Origin: Alcanivorax sp.
GTDB taxonomy: Bacteria > Pseudomonadota > Gammaproteobacteria > Pseudomonadales > Alcanivoracaceae
Reading direction: 5' to 3'
NCBI RefSeq assembly: GCF_019431375.1
Contig: NZ_CP080267.1
Location: 496,001-560,000, forward strand
DNA length: 64,000 bases
Under the pieces are notes generated by a model, which saw only the letters and a program-made list of their open reading frames with translations, was not told the DNA's origin and made no database searches. Shown one piece after another: positions 49,126 through 57,097 of this stretch. The position numbers were made by a program, and so were the translations under genes. The first letter of the stretch is position 1, and each line of letters opens with the position of its first letter.

Positions 49126-51039
49126 ATGACTGCTGTTCCCGCCCTGGGGCGTCTCGCCGCCGTTCTGACCTCGCTACTCTTCCTTAGCCTGCCTGCCTTA
49201 GCCAACAACCAGACTGCACTGGTGCAGTTGGTGGAATACGTGGGGGCGGATTACATCAATGCGGTGGTGGATGGCGAGATCGTCAGCCCGGAAGAATACG
49301 CCGAGATGGAAGAGTTCACGGCTCTGTTGGCGGAAGGGGTGGTACAGCTGCCGGATGCTGATGGTAAGCAAGGCCTGCAGGATCAGGCGGATGCCCTGCA
49401 ACAAGCGGTGATCGACAAGGCCGCCGAGCCCCGTATCAAGGAGCTGGCCCAGTCTATTCGCGCCACCCTTGTCACCGTTTATGGTATCCCGGTGTCGCCA
49501 AAAGCAGCGCCGGATCTGGAGCGCGCGGCTGAGCTGTATCAAACCCAGTGCGCTGCCTGCCATGGCGCCGAGGGGCGGGGTGATGGGCCCGCTGGCGCGG
49601 CAATGGAACCGGCTCCCACCGATTTTACCGAAGTGGCCCGCTACAACGGCCGCTCGTTGCTGGGTCTGCATACAACCATCACCCAGGGGGTAGATGGCAC
49701 CGGTATGGCTGCCTACGGCGATACCCTCAGTGACAAGGACCGCTGGGCCCTGGCGTTTTACGTGGGCGCAAAAGCGGTCAGCGATGAGATGGCCGAAACT
49801 GGCAAGGCCGCCTTCAACCGGATTCCCGGCATGAAGACCTCCCTGACCCTGGATACCCTGGTGGCCCAGGCCCCGGAAGATGTACTGAAAGAGCAGGGTG
49901 AGCAGGCTTATGCGGCCCTGGGCTATCTGCGTCGGGAGCCGTCCGCACTGTTCAACGAAAACCGCTTTATTGCCTTGAGTGATGAGCGTTTGAAGGAAGC
50001 CGAGCTGGCGTACCGCAACGGTGATGGTCAGGCTGCCCGGAGCGCGGCCTTGTCCGCCTATCTGGACGGTTTCGAGATGATCGAGCAGCAGTTGGCGGCG
50101 GTGGATGGCGACCTCATGCGTCGGGCCGAGGCGGATTTCATGGCCGTGCGTGAAGCTATTGATCGCAGCCACGATGCAGATATTGTCAGTGAGCGGGTGG
50201 CGACAGCGCGCGCCTCCCTGGCTGAAGCCGCGGATGCGTTGTCCGGTGACGGACTGAGCCCGGCGGCAACCTTCTCTGCCAGCTTTTTCATCCTGTTCCG
50301 CGAAGGTCTGGAAGCCCTGCTGGTGGTAGCTGCACTGCTCACTTTTACCCGCAAGGCCAATGCGGTGAGCGCCACCCGGCATATTCATCTGGGCTGGATC
50401 GCTGCTCTGGTGGCCGGTGGCCTGACCTGGTATGCGGCCAATTCCCTGATTACCTTCAGTGGCGCTTCCCGGGAAATGACCGAAGGGGTGGCCGGGGTGG
50501 TCGCGGCGCTGATCCTGTTCTACGTGGGTTTCTGGATGCACAACAACAGCCACAGCCAGAAATGGCTGGGGTATATCCGCAACAAGGTGGACGATGCCCT
50601 TGGTAGTGGCACCATCTGGGTACTGACGTTTGTATCCTTTATTTCGGTGTATCGGGAGATCTTCGAAACCATCCTGTTCTACCAGGCCCTCTGGAGTCAG
50701 GTGACCGCGGCGACCCAGGCTTTCCTGTTTTATGGTATCGGTGTAGCGGTGGCAGCCCTGGCGCTAGTCTGCTTCCTGTTCTTCCGCATTGGTATGACGC
50801 TGCCCCTGAGCCTGTTCTTCCGGGTGACCAGCCTGGTGCTGCTGGTGCTCTCGGTGGTGCTGTTGGGCCGGGGTATTGCTGCCCTGCAGGAAGCCGGCGT
50901 ATTGAATGCCTATTACCTGGGAGTCCCCACCATTGAGTGGCTGGGCTTCTTCCCCACCATGCAGGGTGTGATGGCCCAGGTACTCGCGGTGTTGCTCGGT
51001 GCGGTGTTGTGGTTGCGGGGCAACAAGCAGCAGGCGTGA
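49126..51039 (+). CDS. Cytochrome c / FTR1-family iron permease fusion protein
   Basis: The 637-residue protein has a signal peptide (cleaved after ALA, ~residue 25), a periplasmic part with one c-type haem motif CAACH (Cys142, Cys145, His146) and a cytochrome c fold, a helical region, and a C-terminal FTR1 permease domain with about seven membrane segments. Both iron-transport motifs REGLE (392-396) and REIFE (510-514) are present. This architecture suggests oxidation of Fe(II) or electron transfer coupled to Fe(III) import across the inner membrane, similar in idea to EfeUOB/FetMP systems. A good Fur box lies upstream, supporting iron-repressed expression. No separate EfeO or EfeB is adjacent. 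Confidence 0.87.
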   Translation: MTAVPALGRLAAVLTSLLFLSLPALANNQTALVQLVEYVGADYINAVVDGEIVSPEEYAEMEEFTALLAEGVVQLPDADGKQGLQDQADALQQAVIDKAAEPRIKELAQSIRATLVTVYGIPVSPKAAPDLERAAELYQTQCAACHGAEGRGDGPAGAAMEPAPTDFTEVARYNGRSLLGLHTTITQGVDGTGMAAYGDTLSDKDRWALAFYVGAKAVSDEMAETGKAAFNRIPGMKTSLTLDTLVAQAPEDVLKEQGEQAYAALGYLRREPSALFNENRFIALSDERLKEAELAYRNGDGQAARSAALSAYLDGFEMIEQQLAAVDGDLMRRAEADFMAVREAIDRSHDADIVSERVATARASLAEAADALSGDGLSPAATFSASFFILFREGLEALLVVAALLTFTRKANAVSATRHIHLGWIAALVAGGLTWYAANSLITFSGASREMTEGVAGVVAALILFYVGFWMHNNSHSQKWLGYIRNKVDDALGSGTIWVLTFVSFISVYREIFETILFYQALWSQVTAATQAFLFYGIGVAVAALALVCFLFFRIGMTLPLSLFFRVTSLVLLVLSVVLLGRGIAALQEAGVLNAYYLGVPTIEWLGFFPTMQGVMAQVLAVLLGAVLWLRGNKQQA

Positions 51040-51102
51040 TGGCTCGCTACCCTGTATGGGTGTTTAATCGGCTGTAATCAGGAATAATTGTTGTCAGTCC
51101 AT

Positions 51103-51130
51103 TCAGGAGCACCGGGTTCGGCGCTCCTGA
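51103..51130. repeat. Intergenic hairpin between the iron permease and GarR-like genes
   Basis: TCAGGAGC (51103-51110) and GCTCCTGA (51123-51130) are perfect complements; inside, CCG and CGG add three more pairs. No T-run follows. It may end the permease mRNA or be a degenerate REP-like element (core CAGGAGC/GCTCCTG). Confidence 0.55.
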
Positions 51131-51183
51131 TATTCTCCTGTTGCATGCGTCTCTGACCGCGTGCTGTGTAAAGCGGTTTCCCC

Positions 51184-52083
51184 ATGTCACAACCGACAAT
51201 CAGTTTTCTCGGCATCGGCTTGATGGGCGCGCCCATGGTGGCACGTCTGTTGGATGCTGGCTTTTCTCTGACCCTCTGGAACCGGACCCCGGAAAAGGCG
51301 CATGTCTTTGCCGACCGTGCGCGCCTGGCCGCCAGCCCGGCGGATGCGGTGGCCGAGGCGGATGTGGTGATCACCATGCTGGAAAACGGCACAGTGGTGG
51401 ACCAGGTGCTTTATCAGAGCGGTGCCATCAGCCAGCTTCGCCAGGGCGCGCTGGTGATCGATATGAGTTCCATCGAGCCGGCCACGGCCCGCCGTCATGG
51501 GGCGCTGGTGGAGGAGCAGGGCGGGGCGTATCTGGATGCGCCGGTATCCGGTGGCACCCGGGGGGCAGAAGCCGGCACCCTGTCGATCATGGCCGGCGGT
51601 GGCGACGAGAGTTTCGTGCGCGCCGCAGAGGTGCTCCAGCCCATGGGCACGGTCACCCACATCGGTCCGGTGGGCAGTGGTCAGTTGGCCAAGCTCGCCA
51701 ACCAGGCCATTGTCGGTATTACCATTGGCGCCGTTTCTGAAGCGTTGCTGCTGGCCGCCAAGGGTGGCGCACGGCCGGAAAAGGTCCGTGAGGCGCTGTT
51801 GGGTGGTTTTGCCGGCAGCAAGATTCTCGAACAGCATGGCGAGCGCATGCTGCAGCGTAATTTCGAACCGGGCGCGCCGGCGCGGATTCAACTCAAGGAT
51901 CTGCGCATGATCCTTGATGAGGCTCGCAGTGAGGGGCTCACCTTGCCGCTCAGTCAGCGGGTGTTCGAGCAATACCGGGCCCTGCTGGCCAGCGGCAACG
52001 GTGAGGTGGACCACAGCGGCCTGTTGCTGGAACTGGAGCGGCTCAATGGCGTCCGACTTGGCAGCGCTGACGAGGAACACTGA
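51184..52083 (+). CDS. NAD(P)-binding beta-hydroxyacid dehydrogenase, 2-hydroxy-3-oxopropionate (tartronate semialdehyde) reductase-like
   Basis: The 299-residue protein begins with the dinucleotide motif ISFLGIGLMGAPMVARLL, and contains DAPVSGGTRGAEAGTLSIMAGG and GSGQLAKLANQ with the catalytic Lys, all hallmarks of the 3-hydroxyisobutyrate dehydrogenase/GarR family. Because it overlaps a hydroxypyruvate-isomerase-like gene by one base (TGATG), tartronate semialdehyde reduction is the favoured role. A 3-hydroxyisobutyrate dehydrogenase function cannot be excluded. No glyoxylate carboligase gene is adjacent. Confidence 0.82.
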   Translation: MSQPTISFLGIGLMGAPMVARLLDAGFSLTLWNRTPEKAHVFADRARLAASPADAVAEADVVITMLENGTVVDQVLYQSGAISQLRQGALVIDMSSIEPATARRHGALVEEQGGAYLDAPVSGGTRGAEAGTLSIMAGGGDESFVRAAEVLQPMGTVTHIGPVGSGQLAKLANQAIVGITIGAVSEALLLAAKGGARPEKVREALLGGFAGSKILEQHGERMLQRNFEPGAPARIQLKDLRMILDEARSEGLTLPLSQRVFEQYRALLASGNGEVDHSGLLLELERLNGVRLGSADEEH

Positions 52084-52865
52084 TGCCAAGATTTGCCGCC
52101 AACCTGTCCATGCTGTTCACCGAGTTGCCGTTTCTGGATCGCTTTGCTGCCGCCGCTGAAGCGTGTTTTCAGGGCGTGGAGTTCCTGTTTCCGTATGACT
52201 GGCCGGCTACCACACTGGCGGAAAAGCTGAAGCAACATGATCTGACCCAGGTGTTGTTCAATTTGCCGCCCGGTGACTGGCAGGCTGGTGAGCGGGGCAT
52301 TGCCTGCCTGCCGGACCGGGTGGAAGAATTTCGCGAGGGCGTGTTTCAGGCTCTGGAGTATGCGCAAGCGCTGGACTGCCAACGGATCAATTGCCTGGCG
52401 GGGATTCGTCCCGCCTCACTGCCTTTTGATGTGGCGTTCCAGACCCTGGTGGAAAACCTGCGCTTTGCCGCCGATCTGCTGGCAGCGCAGGGAATCACTC
52501 TGACGGTGGAAGCGATCAACTCGAAAGTGGATATGCCGGGGTTCTTTCTTGATACCTCTGCGATGGCCATGGCTGCCATTGAGGCGGCGGGGCGGGATAA
52601 TCTCCGTCTGCAGTTTGATCTGTACCATATGCAAATCATGGAGGGGGATCTGTGCCGTTCCCTTTCGCGACTTTGCCCCCATATAGGACACATTCAGTTT
52701 GCCGATAACCCGGGGCGCCATGAACCGGGTAGCGGTGAAATTCATTTTGATACGGTGTTTGCCCACATTGATGCTCTTGATTATCAGGGCTGGGTCAGTG
52801 CGGAATATCGTCCGCAACAGGACACCGAGACCAGTCTTGACTGGTTCAGACCACGGATTAGCTGA
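52083..52865 (+). CDS. hyi: Hydroxypyruvate isomerase-like TIM-barrel protein
   Basis: The 260-residue protein has the Hyi signature RFAANLSMLFTELPFLDRFAAAAEACFQGVEFLFPYDW, the metal ligand Glu in LTVEAINSKVDMPGFFL, Asp in QFDLYHMQIMEGDL, and HIQFADNPGRHEPGSGEI near the end. The enzyme interconverts hydroxypyruvate and tartronate semialdehyde, the substrate of the reductase encoded just upstream, so the two fit together in glyoxylate/glycerate metabolism. It is followed after 3 nt by a DjlA-like gene. Confidence 0.86.
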   Translation: MPRFAANLSMLFTELPFLDRFAAAAEACFQGVEFLFPYDWPATTLAEKLKQHDLTQVLFNLPPGDWQAGERGIACLPDRVEEFREGVFQALEYAQALDCQRINCLAGIRPASLPFDVAFQTLVENLRFAADLLAAQGITLTVEAINSKVDMPGFFLDTSAMAMAAIEAAGRDNLRLQFDLYHMQIMEGDLCRSLSRLCPHIGHIQFADNPGRHEPGSGEIHFDTVFAHIDALDYQGWVSAEYRPQQDTETSLDWFRPRIS

Positions 52866-52868
52866 TTA

Positions 52869-53687
52869 ATGATGCAACTTAACTGGGGCGGCAAGATTAT
52901 TCTCGGCCTGCTCGGGATGCTGGTGGGCGGGCCTGTTGGCCTGGGTATCGGGGTGTTGATCGGACACATGCTCGACAAGGGCGCGGCCCAGGTGCAGAAC
53001 GTCCGTCCGCAACAGGCGCAAGTGCAGAAGGCCCTGTTCGATACGGTCTTTTCCATCATGGGCCACTTGGCCAAGGCCGACGGCCGGGTCAGCGAGGATG
53101 AAATTGCCCAAGCCCGGGCTGTAATGGACCGCATGCAGCTCAACGAGGAACAGCGCCGCGAAGCCATTGCCCTGTTCAACCGTGGCAAGGAAGCGGACTT
53201 TCCACTGGATGCCACCGTGGCGGATTTCGCCAATACCGTAAAACATCGCAAGCAGCTGATTCTCGTGCTACTGGAAATTCTGTTGCAGGTGGCCCTGGCG
53301 GATGGCCAGATTCACCAGGCGGAAGAAGAGGTGCTGGTGCGGGTTGCGGAAGGGCTGGGGGTGCCGCGGGCCCAGTTTCAACAGATCCTCAATATGCTGC
53401 TGGCCCAGGCCCAGTTCTCCGGTGCAGGCGGTTCCTACCGGGGCGGGCAGGGGGCTGCAGGGCCGTCGCGGCCTTCACTGGGGCAGGCCTACCAGGTGCT
53501 GGGGGTCAGTGAGTCGGCCTCCAATCAGGAGATCAAGAAGGCTTACCGCAAGCTGATGAGTGAACATCACCCGGACAAGCTGGCGGCGAAAGGGGTGCCG
53601 GAGGAGATGATCCGTATGGCTACCGAGAAGACTGCGGAAATCAGTAAGGCCTATGAAATGGTCAAAGACAACCGCGGTTTTAAATAG
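52869..53687 (+). CDS. djlA: DjlA-like membrane-anchored J-domain co-chaperone
   Basis: The 272-residue protein has an N-terminal Gly-rich membrane segment (~residues 9-32), a TerB-like helical domain (~50-180, with MGHLAKADGRVSEDEIAQAR), a short linker and a C-terminal J-domain (residues ~205-272) with the HPD tripeptide in LMSEHHPDKLAAKG. DjlA recruits DnaK at the inner membrane and is linked with capsule and envelope stress control in E. coli. It starts 3 nt after hyi but is functionally unrelated to it. A terminator follows. Confidence 0.9.
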   Translation: MMQLNWGGKIILGLLGMLVGGPVGLGIGVLIGHMLDKGAAQVQNVRPQQAQVQKALFDTVFSIMGHLAKADGRVSEDEIAQARAVMDRMQLNEEQRREAIALFNRGKEADFPLDATVADFANTVKHRKQLILVLLEILLQVALADGQIHQAEEEVLVRVAEGLGVPRAQFQQILNMLLAQAQFSGAGGSYRGGQGAAGPSRPSLGQAYQVLGVSESASNQEIKKAYRKLMSEHHPDKLAAKGVPEEMIRMATEKTAEISKAYEMVKDNRGFK

Positions 53688-53701
53688 GTTCTGCAAAACC
53701 G

Positions 53702-53729
53702 AAAAGCCGCTCCAGTGGATGCGGCTTTT
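53702..53729. terminator. Bidirectional terminator after djlA
   Basis: AAAAGCCGC (53702-53710) and GCGGCTTTT (53721-53729) form a 9-bp stem with a 10-nt loop, giving A/T tails on both strands. It separates convergent djlA and the MpaB-type gene. Confidence 0.88.
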
Positions 53730-53774
53730 GGCTTCTGGCGTACTGCGTCCAGTCTGTTGCCTAGTTATCAATCC

Positions 53775-54719
53775 TCAATAGCTCACGCTGGGCAACCGAT
53801 CCACTTTCGGGATTGACCAGCCGCTGTTCACCAGATCACTTTCCCCCGTCCACCATCGATTCAGCAATCGGGTAGCCAGGTCTGCGCGCGCTCGGCCATT
53901 CAGTCGCTGACTTGCTTCATGGTATGCGGGTTGATAGCGCAATCGTGGTGGTAGTCGTCGGGTTAGCTCCATCAGTCTGCTAAGATGTTTCTGGTAGGCC
54001 CGATGGCTGTCCAGCCCGGTTGGCGGCAAGCGGAATGTCTGTCTCAGGTGCTCGGGAACCTGGAAGGAGGCCAAGGGCAGATACTGGCCGTAGGGCATTC
54101 TTCCCGGGTAACCCTGTTCGCGGATCAGCTCGTGGCCAAGTCGGCGGCGCCGATCGCTTACTGGCCCGGAGTGATTAAGGCGACGCTGCCACCAGCGGCG
54201 ATGTGCGTGCCAGTCTGCAGGCCGTCGGTCATCAGGAATACCCATGACCTGCGCCAGCAGCATGGTTTCTTCGAACAACCGCTCCTGATGGGCCGTGTTC
54301 AGCGGTTCTATCACCTCTTGATAGACCGTCAGACAGGAATCCATCCATGCCGTCAGCGCGTACAACAGGGTTTCACTGTCATCCACATCAAACAGGGTCT
54401 TGCGACGCATGCGTGGGCTGTCCAGCGTCAGCAAGGCCTGGTCCAGGTTGCCGAAGACCAGCTTCAGCATGAACACCTGGGTGTGCTGTAATCGCTGCAC
54501 CAGATCATGGGAATCCACCAGTAGCTGGGACAGACGGCTATCTGCCAGTGCCAGCAATATCACTCGACCGTGTGCCAGAGAGGTAAGGTTTTCGCGCATC
54601 AACTGCCAGCAGATGGAGCCGGGGCCGAACAGCCCTGCGTCAGGTTGATGGCATTGCTCACTGGCCTGAACCAGGCCGGTCTGGATATGGTCGCGGGTCA
54701 GTAATTGCGGTAACGCCAT
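53775..54719 (-). CDS. Oxygenase MpaB family protein (DUF2236)
   Basis: The 314-residue protein contains GLFGPGSICWQLMRENLTSLAHG near residue 30 and a helical body with WHAHRRWWQRR, as in the DUF2236/MpaB family. Relatives include latex-clearing and mycophenolic acid pathway haem oxygenases, which cleave double bonds or isoprenoid chains. The usual haem ligand cannot be assigned without alignment. ATG at 54719 is supported by AGGAGG 7 nt upstream; a longer in-frame start lacks such support. Its substrate is unknown. Confidence 0.72.
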   Translation of the reverse strand: MALPQLLTRDHIQTGLVQASEQCHQPDAGLFGPGSICWQLMRENLTSLAHGRVILLALADSRLSQLLVDSHDLVQRLQHTQVFMLKLVFGNLDQALLTLDSPRMRRKTLFDVDDSETLLYALTAWMDSCLTVYQEVIEPLNTAHQERLFEETMLLAQVMGIPDDRRPADWHAHRRWWQRRLNHSGPVSDRRRRLGHELIREQGYPGRMPYGQYLPLASFQVPEHLRQTFRLPPTGLDSHRAYQKHLSRLMELTRRLPPRLRYQPAYHEASQRLNGRARADLATRLLNRWWTGESDLVNSGWSIPKVDRLPSVSY

Positions 54720-54939
54720 GTGCACGCCTCCTTTTGTGCAGTGAGGGTTCCGACTACCACCGAGCTGCCCGGTGACAACGTAGCGCTTACTTTTCATCTT
54801 ACGGGCCTTCCTGATTGAATCTAATCAGGAAATGTGGTGATTTAATGATGTATGGGAACAGTGGCGCAGCTTTTTGTGTCGGAGAGTTAGACGTGGCCCT
54901 TACCGGGTTACGCAACGTTACCGCAAAGGAGAAATGTCC

Positions 54940-55185
54940 ATGTTGGGAGAGAACCACAGCATCCACCATGAATTTCCGGATCAGCGCCAGAAGATTGACG
55001 AGTTGGTGAATAATGATCCTGGTTTCAAGGCTCTAGTGGTGGATCACGACAAACTGGACAAACAGATACGGGGTCTGGAAATGCGCGAGAGTCCGATTGC
55101 CGACTTGGATATGGAGCGTTTAAAGCGGGAAAGAATTCGATTGAAGGACGAGGTGTACCATCGCCTCAATAATGGGGCAGGCTGA
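54940..55185 (+). CDS. YdcH-like DUF465 small coiled-coil protein
   Basis: The 81-residue product has the DUF465 pattern: a first helix (HHEFPDQRQKIDELVNND), FKALVVDHDKLDKQI, and a second helix with MERLKRERIRLKDEVYHRL, very like E. coli YdcH. Function is unknown; related SlyX/YdcH proteins are short helical hairpins. ATG at 54940 is 8 nt after AGGAG; an ATG six bases earlier is too close to it. It stands alone between a divergent oxygenase gene and a convergent outer membrane protein gene. Confidence 0.85.
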   Translation: MLGENHSIHHEFPDQRQKIDELVNNDPGFKALVVDHDKLDKQIRGLEMRESPIADLDMERLKRERIRLKDEVYHRLNNGAG

Positions 55186-55228
55186 CCTGAGTATTTTACA
55201 GATTTGATAAAGCTATTAGTGACGAAAA

Positions 55229-55284
55229 GCGAGCTACGAGTTGCGAAATCCGGGTTTTCCCGAAACTCGTACCTCGTGACTCGC
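55229..55284. repeat. Inverted repeat element between convergent genes, sharing words with 14343-14410
   Basis: TACGAGTT (55235-55242) pairs with AACTCGTA (55264-55271), CGGG (55251-55254) with CCCG (55259-55262), and GCGAG (55229-55233) with CTCGC (55280-55284). The 10-mer CGAGTTGCGA and, inverted, the 11-mer GCGAGTCACGA also occur in the element after recQ. It may serve as a terminator for both converging genes. Confidence 0.7.
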
Positions 55285-55297
55285 GGCCAGCCAGACG

Positions 55298-57010
55298 TTA
55301 GAAATCCACCCTTCCTGTCACGATGAACTGAACATCGTCCACTTGATCCTGGTCCACCAGAGGGGCTGCCACATCCAGGTGCAGCACCCGATCTACGCGA
55401 AACTTGCTGGGGCTGAGGCGCAGGCCCAGCCCGGCATTGGCCAGGGTGCTACCGCGGGGTTGCCCTTGCTCCCAGGCTTGCCCGGCATCTACATAGACGG
55501 CTCCCCCGACATAGGCAAGGTTGAAGATCTGCCAGTTAGTGAAGCGGCGTCGTTCCACGGAAAACACCCAGCGGCGGTCGCCACGCTGGTAGTTGGTGGG
55601 GTAGCCGCGCAGGTTGTCATTGCCACCAATGGTTAACTGCTCGTCCTGGCGCAGATTGCTGCCGGCATTCAGGTTGAGGCGGGCGAACCAGCGGTTATTC
55701 TGGTTGAGAAAATAGTAATAACTGAGGCCAGCACCGTAGATAGTGCTGATAAAATCGTCATCCTGATAGCGCCCGCTGGCAGAAAGGCCACTACGGAAGA
55801 GATGGTGCTGGCGGACAAAACGGGTGTCGCTGGTGCTCAGGTTGAAAATGACTGACTCCGCATCACTGCCCAGGGATTCGCTGGCATGGCCGATGCGCAC
55901 AAAGTGGTACCAGCCCAGACGAATATCCTCCTGGCGTTGGGCACGATTCAGGTTAGAGGCCACCAGATGCTCGTTTTCCTGGTATTCCCAGGATAACCAG
56001 GGGTAAACGCGGCGCTCGTCGTCGGGCAGGGTGGTAGTTTCTCCCGGCACATCGCTGAAGCGCTCTTCCTCGTCGGTGATGCCCAGTCGCCAGCGGGTAA
56101 CGCTATTGCCACTGACCCCTGGTGACCAGCCGACAAAGGCCTGGTAGCGGTTGTCTTCAAGGCGATAGCGATTCACCGTCTGATCGTTCACCTCAATGCG
56201 CTCAAGAAGGCTCTCACGCTGTACATCGATACCTGCGGACCAGCGGCTGTCCAGCTGATAGAAAGGACGAAGCAGGCCGCCGGAAAGGGATTCTCCGTCG
56301 CTGGCATTGGTGTAGCTGAGATTCAGCTGCATCCGTGAGGGAAGAAGCGGGTTCCGGTAGCTGAAGAAGTGGCCGCTGCGATCTGCATCATCAAAGTAAC
56401 CGGTGGAAACCCGCTGGCCCGTGCCGAGCAAGTTGCTTTCCGTAAAGCCGGCACTGGTGCTGTCATCACCTCCAGAGCGAGATGCGGAAGCAGAAGGTGA
56501 GAAAGTCCACACATCTCTCACCACTACCAGCAGGTCAATGCGCTCTGCACAAACCCGGTGTGGCACGATCATGGCGTCAACCAGGTAGTCATTAGCACGT
56601 AGCAAACGTTCATTTTCCCTGAGGTGATCCCGGTCCAGCGGTTCGCCACGGGTCAGGATCATCTGTTTTTTCAGGGTGGTCTCTCGGGTTTCGATATGCA
56701 GAAAGTTGGCAGTACGGTACAGCCAGTTATCCTCTGCCGGATCGTCCTCATTGAAAATGGGCAGCACCGTGTAGTGAATTTCGCCGATGGGGCGACCCTG
56801 ATAAAGACTGAAATCGACTTTCTGGCGGGTCTCGACAAACTCAAACAGGGCAGGGTCGCCATAGTCATAGACCAGCTCGCAGCTTTCGCCAGGTAGGGAG
56901 GAGGCCCAGCCCGGTAAGGAGACAAGCAACAGGGCTACTGCCAGCCAGGAAGTATCAAACCCGGCCCGGGAGAGTTGTTGCCGCTGCGTATCGGAACACA
57001 GTGCCTGCAT
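55298..57010 (-). CDS. Outer membrane Omp85-like protein with surface antigen barrel
   Basis: The 570-residue protein has an N-terminal signal (hydrophobic stretch ending in PGWA, ~residue 37), about 110 residues with a POTRA-like fold (LTRGEPLDRDHLRENERLLRANDYLVDAMIVP), and a beta-barrel with alternating aromatic strands. The GGNDNLRGYPTNYQRGDR segment near residue 475 resembles the L6 loop (VRGY/LRGY) of Omp85 proteins, and the protein ends in VDF with a terminal Phe. It is not BamA, which lies at the start of the window; it may be a TamA- or two-partner-type relative. The upstream gene, 88 nt away, encodes a likely periplasmic partner. Confidence 0.78.
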   Translation of the reverse strand: MQALCSDTQRQQLSRAGFDTSWLAVALLLVSLPGWASSLPGESCELVYDYGDPALFEFVETRQKVDFSLYQGRPIGEIHYTVLPIFNEDDPAEDNWLYRTANFLHIETRETTLKKQMILTRGEPLDRDHLRENERLLRANDYLVDAMIVPHRVCAERIDLLVVVRDVWTFSPSASASRSGGDDSTSAGFTESNLLGTGQRVSTGYFDDADRSGHFFSYRNPLLPSRMQLNLSYTNASDGESLSGGLLRPFYQLDSRWSAGIDVQRESLLERIEVNDQTVNRYRLEDNRYQAFVGWSPGVSGNSVTRWRLGITDEEERFSDVPGETTTLPDDERRVYPWLSWEYQENEHLVASNLNRAQRQEDIRLGWYHFVRIGHASESLGSDAESVIFNLSTSDTRFVRQHHLFRSGLSASGRYQDDDFISTIYGAGLSYYYFLNQNNRWFARLNLNAGSNLRQDEQLTIGGNDNLRGYPTNYQRGDRRWVFSVERRRFTNWQIFNLAYVGGAVYVDAGQAWEQGQPRGSTLANAGLGLRLSPSKFRVDRVLHLDVAAPLVDQDQVDDVQFIVTGRVDF

Positions 57011-57097
57011 GAACGAACGCCTGACCGGGGAAACTTTCACTGTACAAACCACGCGGCGGTCATGACAAGTATTCTGCCGTATCTGGCTTCTCTCATG

